Shown: in pieces, positions 19,932-28,412 of the stretch
Numbering within the stretch: the stretch's first letter is position 1
Layout: the number at the start of each line of letters is the position of its first letter
Origin: a virus
Direction: 5' to 3' (one strand)
DNA length: 36,144 nucleotides
Virus record (IMG/VR): IMGVR_UViG_3300034071_000260
Span: 1 to 36,144 of that record
The notes under the pieces: model-generated
Told to the model about the DNA's origin: nothing
The model's input: only the letters and a program-made list of their open reading frames with translations
Databases searched by the model: none
Position numbers and translations under genes: made by a program

Positions 19932-21538
19932 CGCGTACCTTGTTGTACAATCTCAATGTCTACGCCTAGTGCATTAGACCATCGAGCGCCTGTTGGTTTG
20001 ATAGACAACGAATGATATTTTCCGTTGCTTCTCAATGATACTCTATTTTCGCTGGAAGCGTCAACATAGCTGCCATAATCTACCACTTGATTCAATAAGT
20101 TAACAGATTTTATTGCTACACTTGCAGATCCGCTATCAACTAATGGTCTAGCAAGCGTTACTGTTGAGTTATATTGGCTTCCAACATACCCAGTATCAAT
20201 ACGAGCATCTGACGGTTGTCCAGTAAATGTCACTACTTTACCACCCACAGCGCCAGCAAATAAAGTTTTTCCGCCAGTATATAAGTTTGAGTCAAGTGAC
20301 GTTGTCATTGTGTCAAGTGTAAATCCAGCAGCAGCTGCAGCAGCAAGATCAATTGCCTTGCCAGTTCCAGTTCCAGCGCCAGTAGCAGTAAATCTAACAC
20401 CAACCGTGTTTGCAAAAGCTCCGATTAATGTAAAATCTGTAGTTCCAATTTCAGTAATAGTATATTCTTTTGATGTTACAAAAGATCCAGCATTAATAAC
20501 GTAGTTAATGTCTAACCCTTCAAGAGTAGCACCAGCAGATGCGCTTGTGGCAATAACTTGGGCATCAGTTTCACCGTAAGACCATTTTTGCACTTGCCAG
20601 TTGTAGATTAATAGACCACGTTTAGCAAAAGTTGTCTCAAAGTTCCAGACAACAATTTTTCTAAATGAGTCTACAGTAGCCGACATTGTTGATAATTTAG
20701 CTGGGTTGACGTTAGACCAAAACCATCGATCAATCTTTTCGTTTCCAATAGGAGTTACTGTCTGACCATCACATGCATAAAAACCTTCTTCACCTAAAAA
20801 GTAGGTAACATTGCCATATTTGGTTACTGAGTTTCCTTCAATACAACCAAGTCCTTTGGCAATTGTGTCAAATTGGAAAAAATATGGAGAACCAATGTAT
20901 GTCATACGAACAATGGCGCGATCTAAAAGAACTAGACCAAATTCCCCACCTGTAATCCCATGAATATTGCCACCGTCTGCAATGATCTGATAGTCAGATT
21001 GTGAAGTAGCACCAGAAGTCCAATCTGATTCATCATTAATGTCAGACCATTGAACTTTATTTGCGTTAACGCCAGAGTCTAAATTTGCAGCAACAACAAA
21101 ATCTCGGACAACTGTTACATATTCTGCGACAGGGGCATTAGCTGCAAGGTCTGCAAATAATGTGCTTGATCCTAACGTAAATCCTTGTAACTTGTTGACA
21201 TTGTTTGCAGCTATAACTGTGTTTCCAAACTGTACAAAGTTCCATTTTTCAACTGCAGAGTAATTGCCAGACTTAGATACGTTATCCATACTTAAATCTG
21301 AAGAATCAAATTTAAATAGTTTAGTAGCGCCGCCAGCAAATACGTTTGTTGTTGAAGCAAAACGACCTGCAAATACGGAATTTAAGTTTTCACTTGCCGC
21401 AGCAGAATAATCTACAGCCAATGGGAACGGTGTATACCCAACTGCAGCAGGAACTACGTTGTATGCATATGATAAATTTTCAACAATGCTAGGTTGATCA
21501 GGAGTCCATTCTGTAAATGTTATGCTTTGAATAGCCAT
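19928..21538 (-). CDS. Tail hub / DNA stabilisation protein, P22 gp10-like
   Basis: The 536-residue protein has the beta-propeller-like repeats of podovirus tail hubs: GYTPFPLAVDYS, FVVAANLDSGVNANKVQWSD, DGGNIHGITGGEFGLVLLD, GSPYFFQFDTIAKGLG and YFLGEEGFYACDG. The TPWP-like N-terminus with later WSDINDESDW is known in P22 gp10-type packaged-DNA stabilisation proteins. It would sit under the adaptor and plug the DNA channel. AGGAATTT precedes ATG. The C-terminal ~180 residues (from about 355) look like an insertion, with GAGTGTGKA and beta repeats. Confidence 0.65.
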   Translation of the reverse strand: MAIQSITFTEWTPDQPSIVENLSYAYNVVPAAVGYTPFPLAVDYSAAASENLNSVFAGRFASTTNVFAGGATKLFKFDSSDLSMDNVSKSGNYSAVEKWNFVQFGNTVIAANNVNKLQGFTLGSSTLFADLAANAPVAEYVTVVRDFVVAANLDSGVNANKVQWSDINDESDWTSGATSQSDYQIIADGGNIHGITGGEFGLVLLDRAIVRMTYIGSPYFFQFDTIAKGLGCIEGNSVTKYGNVTYFLGEEGFYACDGQTVTPIGNEKIDRWFWSNVNPAKLSTMSATVDSFRKIVVWNFETTFAKRGLLIYNWQVQKWSYGETDAQVIATSASAGATLEGLDINYVINAGSFVTSKEYTITEIGTTDFTLIGAFANTVGVRFTATGAGTGTGKAIDLAAAAAAGFTLDTMTTSLDSNLYTGGKTLFAGAVGGKVVTFTGQPSDARIDTGYVGSQYNSTVTLARPLVDSGSASVAIKSVNLLNQVVDYGSYVDASSENRVSLRSNGKYHSLSIKPTGARWSNALGVDIEIVQQGTR

Positions 21539-21553
21539 TTAAATTCCTAAAGT

Positions 21554-22789
21554 TTATTCGTATATAACAGCAATTGCGCCATTATTAAATGTGTCAGATG
21601 TAACAATAGCAACTCTATCTAAAGAGCCAGAAACTGAAACAAAAGAACTCCCAGTTGTTAATTTGTTTGTATGAAGAGCAATATTTCCAGTCATAGACCA
21701 GCTTGAAGAATCAAATTTTGTTATTACAATAGCTCCATATATTTTATATGAAGGGTCATAATTGTCTGAAATTGAAAATCCTGATGAATTTTGTACAGTG
21801 CCAGAACCAAATCCATATCCGTTTACGCCAACATATCCAGATGAAATTAATCCAGATGAATTGCCAACCCTAACTACTGGAACTGCAGAGCCGTTTGTAC
21901 TTACACCATTTAATAAAAATGTTATTCTCTTTGCTGTTGATGGAATTCCAGTAATAGTTACTGTATTCCCACTTGTTGTTGCTTGGCTTGATGTTAATGT
22001 TAGTGGCTGTTGAGGCGTTGCGCTAGTCCATGTAGTGCCATTAGATGTTAATACATTACCTGATGTACTAGGGGCAACAGTTTGTAAAGCTCCTGTACCG
22101 TTACCTAATAATACTGCATTAGCACTTAATGTAGAACTACCTGTGCCACCATCAGCTACAGCTAAGTCTGTGATTCCTGTAATAGAACCACCACTAATAG
22201 ATACGCTATTAGAGTTTTGTGTCGAGATTGATCCTAGTCCAAGATTAGATCGCGCTGTAGAAGCAGAAGCTAAATCTGAAAGATTGTTTGCACGATATGC
22301 ATATGTAGTATCAGATCCAGTAGCAGTTACACCTAAATTTGTTCTAGCGCCTGAAGCAGTAGATGATCCTGTACCGCCTGAAGCAACTGGAATTGCTACG
22401 TTAAATGTAGGAGTAGCATTTACTGTCAATGTGTCTGCGGAAGCATCACCAAGAGTTGTGTTTCCTGTAGATGACAAGGTTGTAAACGCACCTGTGCTTG
22501 GAGTTGTAGCTCCAACTGATCCATTGTGCGCGCCTGTAGTTGCCCCAGTAACACCTGCAGTTGCAACAACAGCTCCAGTCAATGTAGAAGTTCCATTAAC
22601 GGTTAAATTGCCACCAACTACTTGGCTATCACCGTCAGCACCTGTAATCATGTCTTTAACTTGAGCCATTAGCTCACGAATGCCGTTATTAATTCCAGAA
22701 GGGGCGCATCCTTCAGCAATATCAATGCCACCAACGTCTGTATTATTAGCAGCTACTGAACTCCATTCGCTTACTTTATTTTTTGCCAT
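21554..22789 (-). CDS. Tail fibre protein 1
   Basis: The 411-residue protein begins with a conserved anchor-like stretch (SEWSSVAANNTDVGGIDIAE, GINNGIRELMAQVKDM), followed by Gly/Thr/Ser-rich repeats (NLTVNGTSTLTGAVV, TTPSTGAFTTLSSTG), as expected for a trimeric fibre shaft. From about residue 265 it carries a tip domain (SSQATTSGNTVTITGIPSTA...GAIAVIYE) that is also found at the end of the 590-residue fibre. The in-frame upstream start at 22888 is ignored since ATG at 22789 has GAAGGA upstream. It likely binds the cell surface. Confidence 0.75.
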   Translation of the reverse strand: MAKNKVSEWSSVAANNTDVGGIDIAEGCAPSGINNGIRELMAQVKDMITGADGDSQVVGGNLTVNGTSTLTGAVVATAGVTGATTGAHNGSVGATTPSTGAFTTLSSTGNTTLGDASADTLTVNATPTFNVAIPVASGGTGSSTASGARTNLGVTATGSDTTYAYRANNLSDLASASTARSNLGLGSISTQNSNSVSISGGSITGITDLAVADGGTGSSTLSANAVLLGNGTGALQTVAPSTSGNVLTSNGTTWTSATPQQPLTLTSSQATTSGNTVTITGIPSTAKRITFLLNGVSTNGSAVPVVRVGNSSGLISSGYVGVNGYGFGSGTVQNSSGFSISDNYDPSYKIYGAIVITKFDSSSWSMTGNIALHTNKLTTGSSFVSVSGSLDRVAIVTSDTFNNGAIAVIYE

Positions 22790-22793
22790 TTTA

Positions 22794-23801
22794 CTATCCT
22801 TCGTCTGTCCATGTATTGCTATTAAATGCAACATCATCCCATGAATTAGATGACTCTGCAGGAACTGTCCATGCGTTTGAATTGCCACCTACATCAGTCC
22901 ATGTGTATGATGCCTCTGCTGTTTGATTCCATGTATAAGGCGTTTCAGCGCTTACATACCAGCCAACTAATCCGTATGACTCTGATAATGTCATGCTTTC
23001 TGTTAATGATGATACAAATTGCGCTGTTACGTTATTTATGTCAGTAATTACCACATTTTCACTAACTTCAGATAAAAATGCTAATTGAGATACATTAGTT
23101 TCTGATAAATTTACTGACTCAATTACAGTTCCAAAAAATGCAAATACTGCATTTTGTAAATCAGACAATGTAAATGTATCTGACAATTGCCCAACAAAAT
23201 TAGCTGATACGTTTTGAGTGTGTGTAAGTGTGTAACTTTCTGACCTATTACCTAAAAACTGAGCAGTAACATTATTTGTATCTGTTAATGTAACACTTTC
23301 TGATCTTGATGCGCTTGTATTATAATTGCCAGCTTGCAGGTCTGTTAAAGTAACTGATTCATCATTGTTCCCTACAAAATCATACTTAGATACATTATTT
23401 TCCGTTAATGTTATTGATTCTGTGTTATTCCCAACAAAACTGGCAATTACGTCTTCAGAATTTGTAATAGTCTGTAGTTCATCTACAAAAACTGGCATAT
23501 TGGCGCTGCCAACATTAGTGTCAGTTAAAGTCTGACTTTCATCTCTAGATGCCAAAAACGCTGCAACTACATTTTGCGCTTCATTAATAGATTGAGACTC
23601 ATTAATTGCTGCTGCAAATTGAGCTAATACATTTTCACTGGTTGTTAATGTTTGTGATTCGTTAGTAGCTACATTAAATTGAGCAGTTACATTTTGTGAA
23701 TGCGTGATAGTTACGCTTTCACTTACAGATACAGCAAATTGCTGACCGCCTTCTGGAAGTGAAGAAAATGCTAATTGTGCAAAGGCTGCTATACCAAACA
23801 T
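22794..23801 (-). CDS. Repeat-rich virion protein
   Basis: The 335-residue protein is built from about a dozen repeats of roughly 20 residues (consensus ESxTLTDxxNVxAxFxxxx), running from about residue 26 to 285. This is followed by a Trp-containing C-terminal part (PYTWNQTAEASYTW, SNAWTV, SNSWDD, SNTWTD). The N-terminal 25 residues are hydrophobic (FGIAAFAQLAFS) and may bury in the structure. Repeats of this sort form elongated beta fibres or adhesin-like spikes. AAGGA lies seven bases before ATG at 23801. It lies between the two fibre genes and is probably a fibre component. Confidence 0.65.
   Translation of the reverse strand: MFGIAAFAQLAFSSLPEGGQQFAVSVSESVTITHSQNVTAQFNVATNESQTLTTSENVLAQFAAAINESQSINEAQNVVAAFLASRDESQTLTDTNVGSANMPVFVDELQTITNSEDVIASFVGNNTESITLTENNVSKYDFVGNNDESVTLTDLQAGNYNTSASRSESVTLTDTNNVTAQFLGNRSESYTLTHTQNVSANFVGQLSDTFTLSDLQNAVFAFFGTVIESVNLSETNVSQLAFLSEVSENVVITDINNVTAQFVSSLTESMTLSESYGLVGWYVSAETPYTWNQTAEASYTWTDVGGNSNAWTVPAESSNSWDDVAFNSNTWTDEG
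22946..23726 (-). repeat. Tandem ~60-bp protein repeats
   Basis: About 12-13 degenerate repeats of near 60 bases encode a 20-residue unit with ES-x-TLT then NV-x-A-x-F. At the DNA level the copies are imperfect, so the repeat is old and kept by selection on the protein. Confidence 0.6.
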
Positions 23802-23811
23802 CAATTATTCC

Positions 23812-24102
23812 TTAATATTTAGGATAGCGTTGATTGATTTCATCAATTTTATCTTGCCAATCCTGTTGTGTTTTAGAACCACGTTGCCATTGAAAAAAAA
23901 TAGGATCTGATTCTTCTTTGTAAGCATAAGCTCTTAACTGTTTGTTTGCTTGATTTTCACGATTAGACTTTATCCACTCATCTCCATTCCAGTCATAAGT
24001 GTCATCAGGTCTTTGGATTGGCACTTCTAAAAGTGTGTCACTTACAGGAATATCATCTTGAATTTCAATGTAAACACCACTTGGTTTAATGTAATATTTC
24101 AT
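23812..24102 (-). CDS. Tail fibre assembly-like small protein
   Basis: The 96-residue protein has YDWNGDEWIKSNRENQANKQL and ends in YAYKEESDPIFFQWQRGS then QQDWQDKIDEINQRYP, a pattern seen in small proteins next to phage fibres that help assembly or attach to the fibre. I chose ATG at 24102 with AGGATTAAC upstream. The end DPIFFQWQRG is the most conserved part. Confidence 0.55.
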   Translation of the reverse strand: MKYYIKPSGVYIEIQDDIPVSDTLLEVPIQRPDDTYDWNGDEWIKSNRENQANKQLRAYAYKEESDPIFFQWQRGSKTQQDWQDKIDEINQRYPKY

Positions 24103-24109
24103 GTTAATC

Positions 24110-25882
24110 CTACTCGTAAAGAATGTTAATAGAACCTGCATCAAATGTATTTGTGCCAGCTACTGTGGTGAGTCGTAAACGGTCTAATGTTCCACCTAAA
24201 TTTATTATGGCACTACTAATAGTCATTTTGTTTTGATTTGTTTGACCAAAAGTGCCATTTATCACCCATTCGTTACCTGATCTTCTAGTAATATTAAATT
24301 GACCAATTACCAAATCAGCAGCTTGTTGACCATCAGATATGGTAGCTCCTGTTGTATTTGAAGCAACACTTCCGCCAAATGAATATCCAGACCTTGAAGT
24401 ATAACCTGATGAAACAATACCACCTGATGTTCCTAGCCTTAAAATTAATAAAGAAGTTCCATTAGTTGAAACTCCATTAAGAATTACATTAATTCTGTTA
24501 GCTGAACTAGGAATACCTGTAAAATTTATTTCAGTTCCACTTGTAGTAGCTTGTGATGTGCCTAAAGCTCCTGCATAAGTAGCATAGTTTACTGATTGTG
24601 AGCCAATGTTTCCAGAATGAATTAGCTGCCTCCATGTTTGCCAAGCACCATTCACTACCCTTCTAACGTAAAAATTATCATCCCAAAAATGTTGGGCAAA
24701 TTGGCATCCGTAATTATTATTTGATTGCCAAGCATCGCCCATCATATTCATCCAGTTGTACCATGCAACTGTAGGAGCGCCTGTTGCAGAATCTCCATAA
24801 TAATATCCAGTAGGATTTGCTAAATTGTTAAAACTGTTTGAATTTGTTGATTTAAATGCGCCATCTCCATAAACAATTCTATTTGCAGCGATGCCACCAA
24901 CTTGTGTTGAGTTTGTAGCGCTGCTTGCATTTCCATTGAAAGCAAATAACCCAGTGCCACGAGTATATTGAAAAGCACTTCCACCAGCAGGAGAATATAC
25001 TCCCCAAGCTGAAGCGTTATTAAACATATAAACATCGCTTTGGCCTGTAAATCTACATCCAATATTTCCTTCGCTACCAGTTTGCTGAGTAAAAAAACCG
25101 CTTCCTGCAGCGGCAGTTGCAGTTGCAGCATTACCAGAGCATGACGTTGATGCGCCTGTAACACTAATAGGCCAAGTTCCTGTAGGAGTTCCGCCCAAAG
25201 TAATGTTTCCTGAGCTTGTTACAGTTCCTGATAAACTTAACCCACCATAAGAGCCTGTTCCGCCAACACTTGTTACTGTTCCTACATTAATAGAACCACC
25301 TAAAGATGTAGATGTTCCATTGATTGTGATTGCTGAGTTTGTAAGGCTTGAGTTACCAATATTTGATAATGTATTTGATGCGCCACTAATTGTCTTATTA
25401 GTTAGTGTTTGAGAATCGGTAGTGCCAACTACAACACCTGCTGGAATTGCTTTTTGAGCAGCAGAGCCATCAATATTTCCACTAGAATTAGATAATACAA
25501 AGCTAGACGCAGCGATTCCTGACAATGTATTGTTGTCTGCGCTGATAGTCTTATTGGTTAAAGTCATTGCCGTATCTTGATCGACAGACTCTTCAGCAGG
25601 ATAAGTTACAAATACGTTTTTAGTGCCAGCACTAAAGTTTACAAGAGATCCACCATTAGATGACTCTAATACAGTATCACGGCTTAAAGTAGTGCCTGAG
25701 GCTGTATAAGTTCCAATACCAACTTCCCATTCAGTACCACCAACAATTGTATAGTAGGTAGTATTACCGTTGCCGATAACAGAAAAAGATTGAAAGCCAG
25801 TAGCAGCACCACCAAGCGTAATAGTACCAGTTCCAGTTGAACTGGTAGTCTCCATTACCCTGTCTTTTACAACATGAGCCAT
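24110..25882 (-). CDS. Tail fibre protein 2 with pyocin-knob-like region
   Basis: The 590-residue protein begins MAHVVKDRVMETTSSTGTGT, an attachment domain common in podovirus fibres, then long Gly/Ser/Thr repeats (QTLTNKTISGASNTLSNIG) that form a beta-helical shaft. Around 385-425 the stretch NNYGCQFAQHFWDDNFYVRR, then NGAWQTWRQLI, matches a pyocin-knob carbohydrate-binding fold. The end (from about 440, SQATTSGTEINFTGIPSS...ILYE) is the same tip domain as in the 411-residue fibre. GGAGAGCTTC precedes ATG. It is the main host-receptor candidate. Confidence 0.75.
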   Translation of the reverse strand: MAHVVKDRVMETTSSTGTGTITLGGAATGFQSFSVIGNGNTTYYTIVGGTEWEVGIGTYTASGTTLSRDTVLESSNGGSLVNFSAGTKNVFVTYPAEESVDQDTAMTLTNKTISADNNTLSGIAASSFVLSNSSGNIDGSAAQKAIPAGVVVGTTDSQTLTNKTISGASNTLSNIGNSSLTNSAITINGTSTSLGGSINVGTVTSVGGTGSYGGLSLSGTVTSSGNITLGGTPTGTWPISVTGASTSCSGNAATATAAAGSGFFTQQTGSEGNIGCRFTGQSDVYMFNNASAWGVYSPAGGSAFQYTRGTGLFAFNGNASSATNSTQVGGIAANRIVYGDGAFKSTNSNSFNNLANPTGYYYGDSATGAPTVAWYNWMNMMGDAWQSNNNYGCQFAQHFWDDNFYVRRVVNGAWQTWRQLIHSGNIGSQSVNYATYAGALGTSQATTSGTEINFTGIPSSANRINVILNGVSTNGTSLLILRLGTSGGIVSSGYTSRSGYSFGGSVASNTTGATISDGQQAADLVIGQFNITRRSGNEWVINGTFGQTNQNKMTISSAIINLGGTLDRLRLTTVAGTNTFDAGSINILYE

Positions 25883-25894
25883 GAAGCTCTCCTA

Positions 25895-26464
25895 TTAAGC
25901 AGCAGTTGCTGTGTATGTTACGCTTAGTGTATCGCCTGACGTTACAATCTTATTGCCAGCAGTAAAGTCACCAGCGCTAAATAATGTGCCAGTTGTATCA
26001 TCTTTGGTAGCAGAGCCGCCAATGTTAATAAAACAGCCAGCAATAGTGCCAGATCCTGTCATTGTAAATACAACGGCAGTTGAAGTTGCCTTTGCGCCTG
26101 CAGAAGCTGCAGAGAATGTAGGTGTTTGACGGCTTCCAGAATATGTAGGAGCGTTTGCACCACCAACCTCATCCCAACCTGCGTGTGATGCTTGTGTATC
26201 GCCTACAGCAGCAGTTCCAACTCCCTTTAAGCCCATCACAATAGCACCGCCAGCAGTGTTACCTAAGATTGTGTCCATTGTCTTATTCTTGCCAACTGTA
26301 GTGACAAGGTTATGGATGTCATCTGACCACTTTAAGCTGCCTTCTGCATCGTGACATTTAACTGTGTAGTAACCTGAGATGCTAGTTACTTCTTCTTTAG
26401 CTGCACCGCGAACAATTGACGCATCGCATGAGTCAGCCATATTAACTTTTTCTTTAAAGCTCAT
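25895..26464 (-). CDS. Structural virion protein of unknown role
   Basis: The 189-residue protein has IHNLVTTVGKNKTMDTIL near residue 50-67 and beta-rich repeats afterwards (AGDFTAGNKIVTSGDTLSVTYTA). Similar proteins lie between the fibres and the adaptor in short-tailed phages. AAAGGA precedes ATG at 26464. A decoration or tail protein is plausible but not proven. Confidence 0.5.
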   Translation of the reverse strand: MSFKEKVNMADSCDASIVRGAAKEEVTSISGYYTVKCHDAEGSLKWSDDIHNLVTTVGKNKTMDTILGNTAGGAIVMGLKGVGTAAVGDTQASHAGWDEVGGANAPTYSGSRQTPTFSAASAGAKATSTAVVFTMTGSGTIAGCFINIGGSATKDDTTGTLFSAGDFTAGNKIVTSGDTLSVTYTATAA

Positions 26465-26475
26465 AATATTTTCCT

Positions 26476-27096
26476 TTATCGTAATGATGTGGTAATAGCT
26501 AGTGGTGAGCCAGCATATTCACCTTGATCGTCTGAAACTGTAAGTGAAGCAAGGCCACGATCATATAGGTTAGCCCATGTTTGTAGTCTCGGATCATTCA
26601 TCAAGTAAGGTTCTGCCTCTGCTAGTGATGCATACAATAACAAGTCTGGGCATGTAACCAAGAATACGTTTGATGAATTTAGTGAACTTAGATATGGCGG
26701 AGCTGCATAATAAAGCATCTGTAGCGTCATTGCGCTGTCAGGTATAGGTGCTAACTGAAACTGATCAGATAGCAGCGTATATTGCTGAGGCACTCCATTT
26801 ATAATTGAGAAAGTGTTTCTATAAAAATTGCTTGGTGACTGATACTGTAAAACAGTGATAGGATTGTTATTAATATGCAAATCACGCATCTGCAAAAAGT
26901 CTGCAGGAATTTGTACTGTACTATCATTAGCCACAGTCGTTGTAGTGGCAACCTTTAACATAGGTCTAGTTCTGAGATCTCTGCGTAAGCGATTCTCTGC
27001 CAACTGTATAAATACAGGGATTTCGTTCGTTAAATCGCTACGAGCTAAGTAACTAGCTACAGCGTCTTTCAATCCAGAATAAGTAGATAAGTCCAT
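26476..27096 (-). CDS. Head-to-tail adaptor, P22 gp4-like
   Basis: The 206-residue protein opens MDLSTYSGLKDAVASYLARSDL, then IPVFIQLAENRLRRDLRTRPM, DFLQMRDLHINN and ends with DLLLYASLAEAEPYLMNDPRL. This matches podovirus adaptor proteins that form a ring under the portal and fix the tail. Overlap with the next gene is TAATG. Placement (portal, scaffold, capsid, small, adaptor) is standard. Confidence 0.75.
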   Translation of the reverse strand: MDLSTYSGLKDAVASYLARSDLTNEIPVFIQLAENRLRRDLRTRPMLKVATTTTVANDSTVQIPADFLQMRDLHINNNPITVLQYQSPSNFYRNTFSIINGVPQQYTLLSDQFQLAPIPDSAMTLQMLYYAAPPYLSSLNSSNVFLVTCPDLLLYASLAEAEPYLMNDPRLQTWANLYDRGLASLTVSDDQGEYAGSPLAITTSLR

Positions 27097-27413
27097 TAGA
27101 TTTTTCCTGCGCGAGTTCTAAATACCCTGTTATCAGGATCGTTTAGCCAATCTTTAAAGCGCTTCATGTCAATGACAGTCAAGCCCCTTGTAATTCCTTT
27201 TTTTTCTAGGTCAGTAAATACTGCTAGAGGGATACGAGCTACTCGGTTATTTAGAGTATCGCCCCAACCTGCTCTTGAGTCGGTTGCATTGTAGTCAGCC
27301 TTATTAGCCTCAAGAATATCTGTAATATTTTGTTCTTGTGTGACGATTAATTGATCACCATCGTCTTTAAAATCTGTGGTAGTAATACCGTTTGATATTT
27401 TTTTGTCTGTCAT
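27096..27413 (-). CDS. Small head/neck protein of unknown role
   Basis: The 105-residue product includes TDFKDDGDQLIVTQEQNITD and RAGWGDTLNNRVARIPLAVF. It lies between the capsid protein and the adaptor and probably belongs to the head. No ribosome site is seen between the capsid-gene terminator and this ATG, so translation may be low or coupled. Function unknown. Confidence 0.55.
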   Translation of the reverse strand: MTDKKISNGITTTDFKDDGDQLIVTQEQNITDILEANKADYNATDSRAGWGDTLNNRVARIPLAVFTDLEKKGITRGLTVIDMKRFKDWLNDPDNRVFRTRAGKI

Positions 27414-27416
27414 ATT

Positions 27417-27441
27417 AAAAAGAGGGAGATTTCTCCCCCTC
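27417..27441 (-). terminator. Intrinsic terminator after the major capsid gene
   Basis: On the minus strand GGGGGAGA-AA-TCTCCCTC forms a G+C-rich hairpin followed by TTTTTAAT. It lies right after the capsid stop and just before the next gene, so it likely acts as a partial terminator that keeps capsid mRNA abundant. Confidence 0.65.
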
Positions 27442-27454
27442 CTTTCCTTAACGA

Positions 27455-28402
27455 TTAAGTCAAGTCAGCGATAATGCCGTGTGCTGCTTCGTTGTTAACT
27501 TGCAATGTGTATTCCACAAGCAATTGAGTTTGCTCAGAGTCACCAACTTTAGCCAATTCGTTAGTTTGGAATGGGCGTAGGTATGAAACTGAAGCCATCT
27601 CTGTATCAACCAAGAAAGCTACGTCATCGTTGTCTGTGTTAGGGATGAAACGATCTGGAACGATTTGGATCACTCCGAAATCTGACACATAAACGTCCGC
27701 TGCACCGATGATTTGAGCTTGTTGTGAAGCTGGTACATCACGGTAACGAGTAGCAACGCCTGAGAATGTTGAAGCTACAACTTTTTGAGCTGGAGTTACA
27801 AACAACATTGTAGGTGAACCACCGTTTGTGAAGCATGATTGCATTGTGCTGTTCAAGATTGTTGATGTGAACGCACGATCTGTACCAGTTACACGAGCAG
27901 TTGTACCATCAGCACCTGCAGTACCGCCAGAACCACCGTTGTAGTTAGACTCTAACCATGTTTGCAAGCCGCCTAATACGCGAGCAGTTGTTGAGCCGTT
28001 ACCGTCAGCAGCAACTTGGTTTGACAAAAGAATTGCTTCCATGTCACGTTTCAATTCGCCTGATGCTTTAGCTAATTGGTATGCTTTTTCTGAACGACGG
28101 CCAGCTTTGTTAACTGTGTCCAAAGTACCAGAAATTTTAACAGTTTTTTGGCTGATCTGAGTACGGTTACCCAAACGAACTGTTGGAGTTAATGTAGCTG
28201 ATGATGCATCTGCACCCTCGATTGCTGCATTGCTTACGTTAACAGCAGCCAAGCTGTCAGTTTGCCATTCGTGTAGTCGTGCTGTGGCGTTAGTTTTGCC
28301 AATAGAGTTCATGAATGGTGTTTCAGTTGGAGAGATGTTGTAAATAACATCAATTAAGTCTTCACGTTGACCAATCGCTTGGTAGGTTTGATATGTAGCC
28401 AT
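27455..28402 (-). CDS. Major capsid protein, DUF5309 family
   Basis: The 315-residue protein matches the DUF5309 (SU10-type) major capsid pattern: TYQAIGQREDLIDVIYNIS near the start, ETPFMNSIGKT, HEWQTDSL, RLGNRTQISQKTVKISGT and KRDMEAILLSNQ, followed by the long P-domain-like region and the C-terminal YTLQVNNEAAHG. This HK97-fold capsid protein forms the icosahedral shell. It follows the scaffold gene and is ended by a terminator, as for highly expressed capsid genes. Confidence 0.85.
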   Translation of the reverse strand: MATYQTYQAIGQREDLIDVIYNISPTETPFMNSIGKTNATARLHEWQTDSLAAVNVSNAAIEGADASSATLTPTVRLGNRTQISQKTVKISGTLDTVNKAGRRSEKAYQLAKASGELKRDMEAILLSNQVAADGNGSTTARVLGGLQTWLESNYNGGSGGTAGADGTTARVTGTDRAFTSTILNSTMQSCFTNGGSPTMLFVTPAQKVVASTFSGVATRYRDVPASQQAQIIGAADVYVSDFGVIQIVPDRFIPNTDNDDVAFLVDTEMASVSYLRPFQTNELAKVGDSEQTQLLVEYTLQVNNEAAHGIIADLT

Positions 28403-28412
28403 GATTATTCCT

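Noticed and set aside
22035-22664. 209-codon plus-strand open frame inside the fibre gene
   Set aside because: It is rich in Val, Pro and Ala, as expected from reading Thr/Ser/Gly-rich codons backwards, and lies wholly inside a well-supported gene.
21554-22888. Longer fibre start at 22888
   Set aside because: The extra 33 residues are a back-frame of the end of the repeat gene, while ATG at 22789 has a GAAGGA site.
24110-25882. Diversity-generating retroelement target at the fibre end
   Set aside because: The two fibre tips are similar, but no reverse transcriptase, template repeat or A-biased change pattern is seen in the window.
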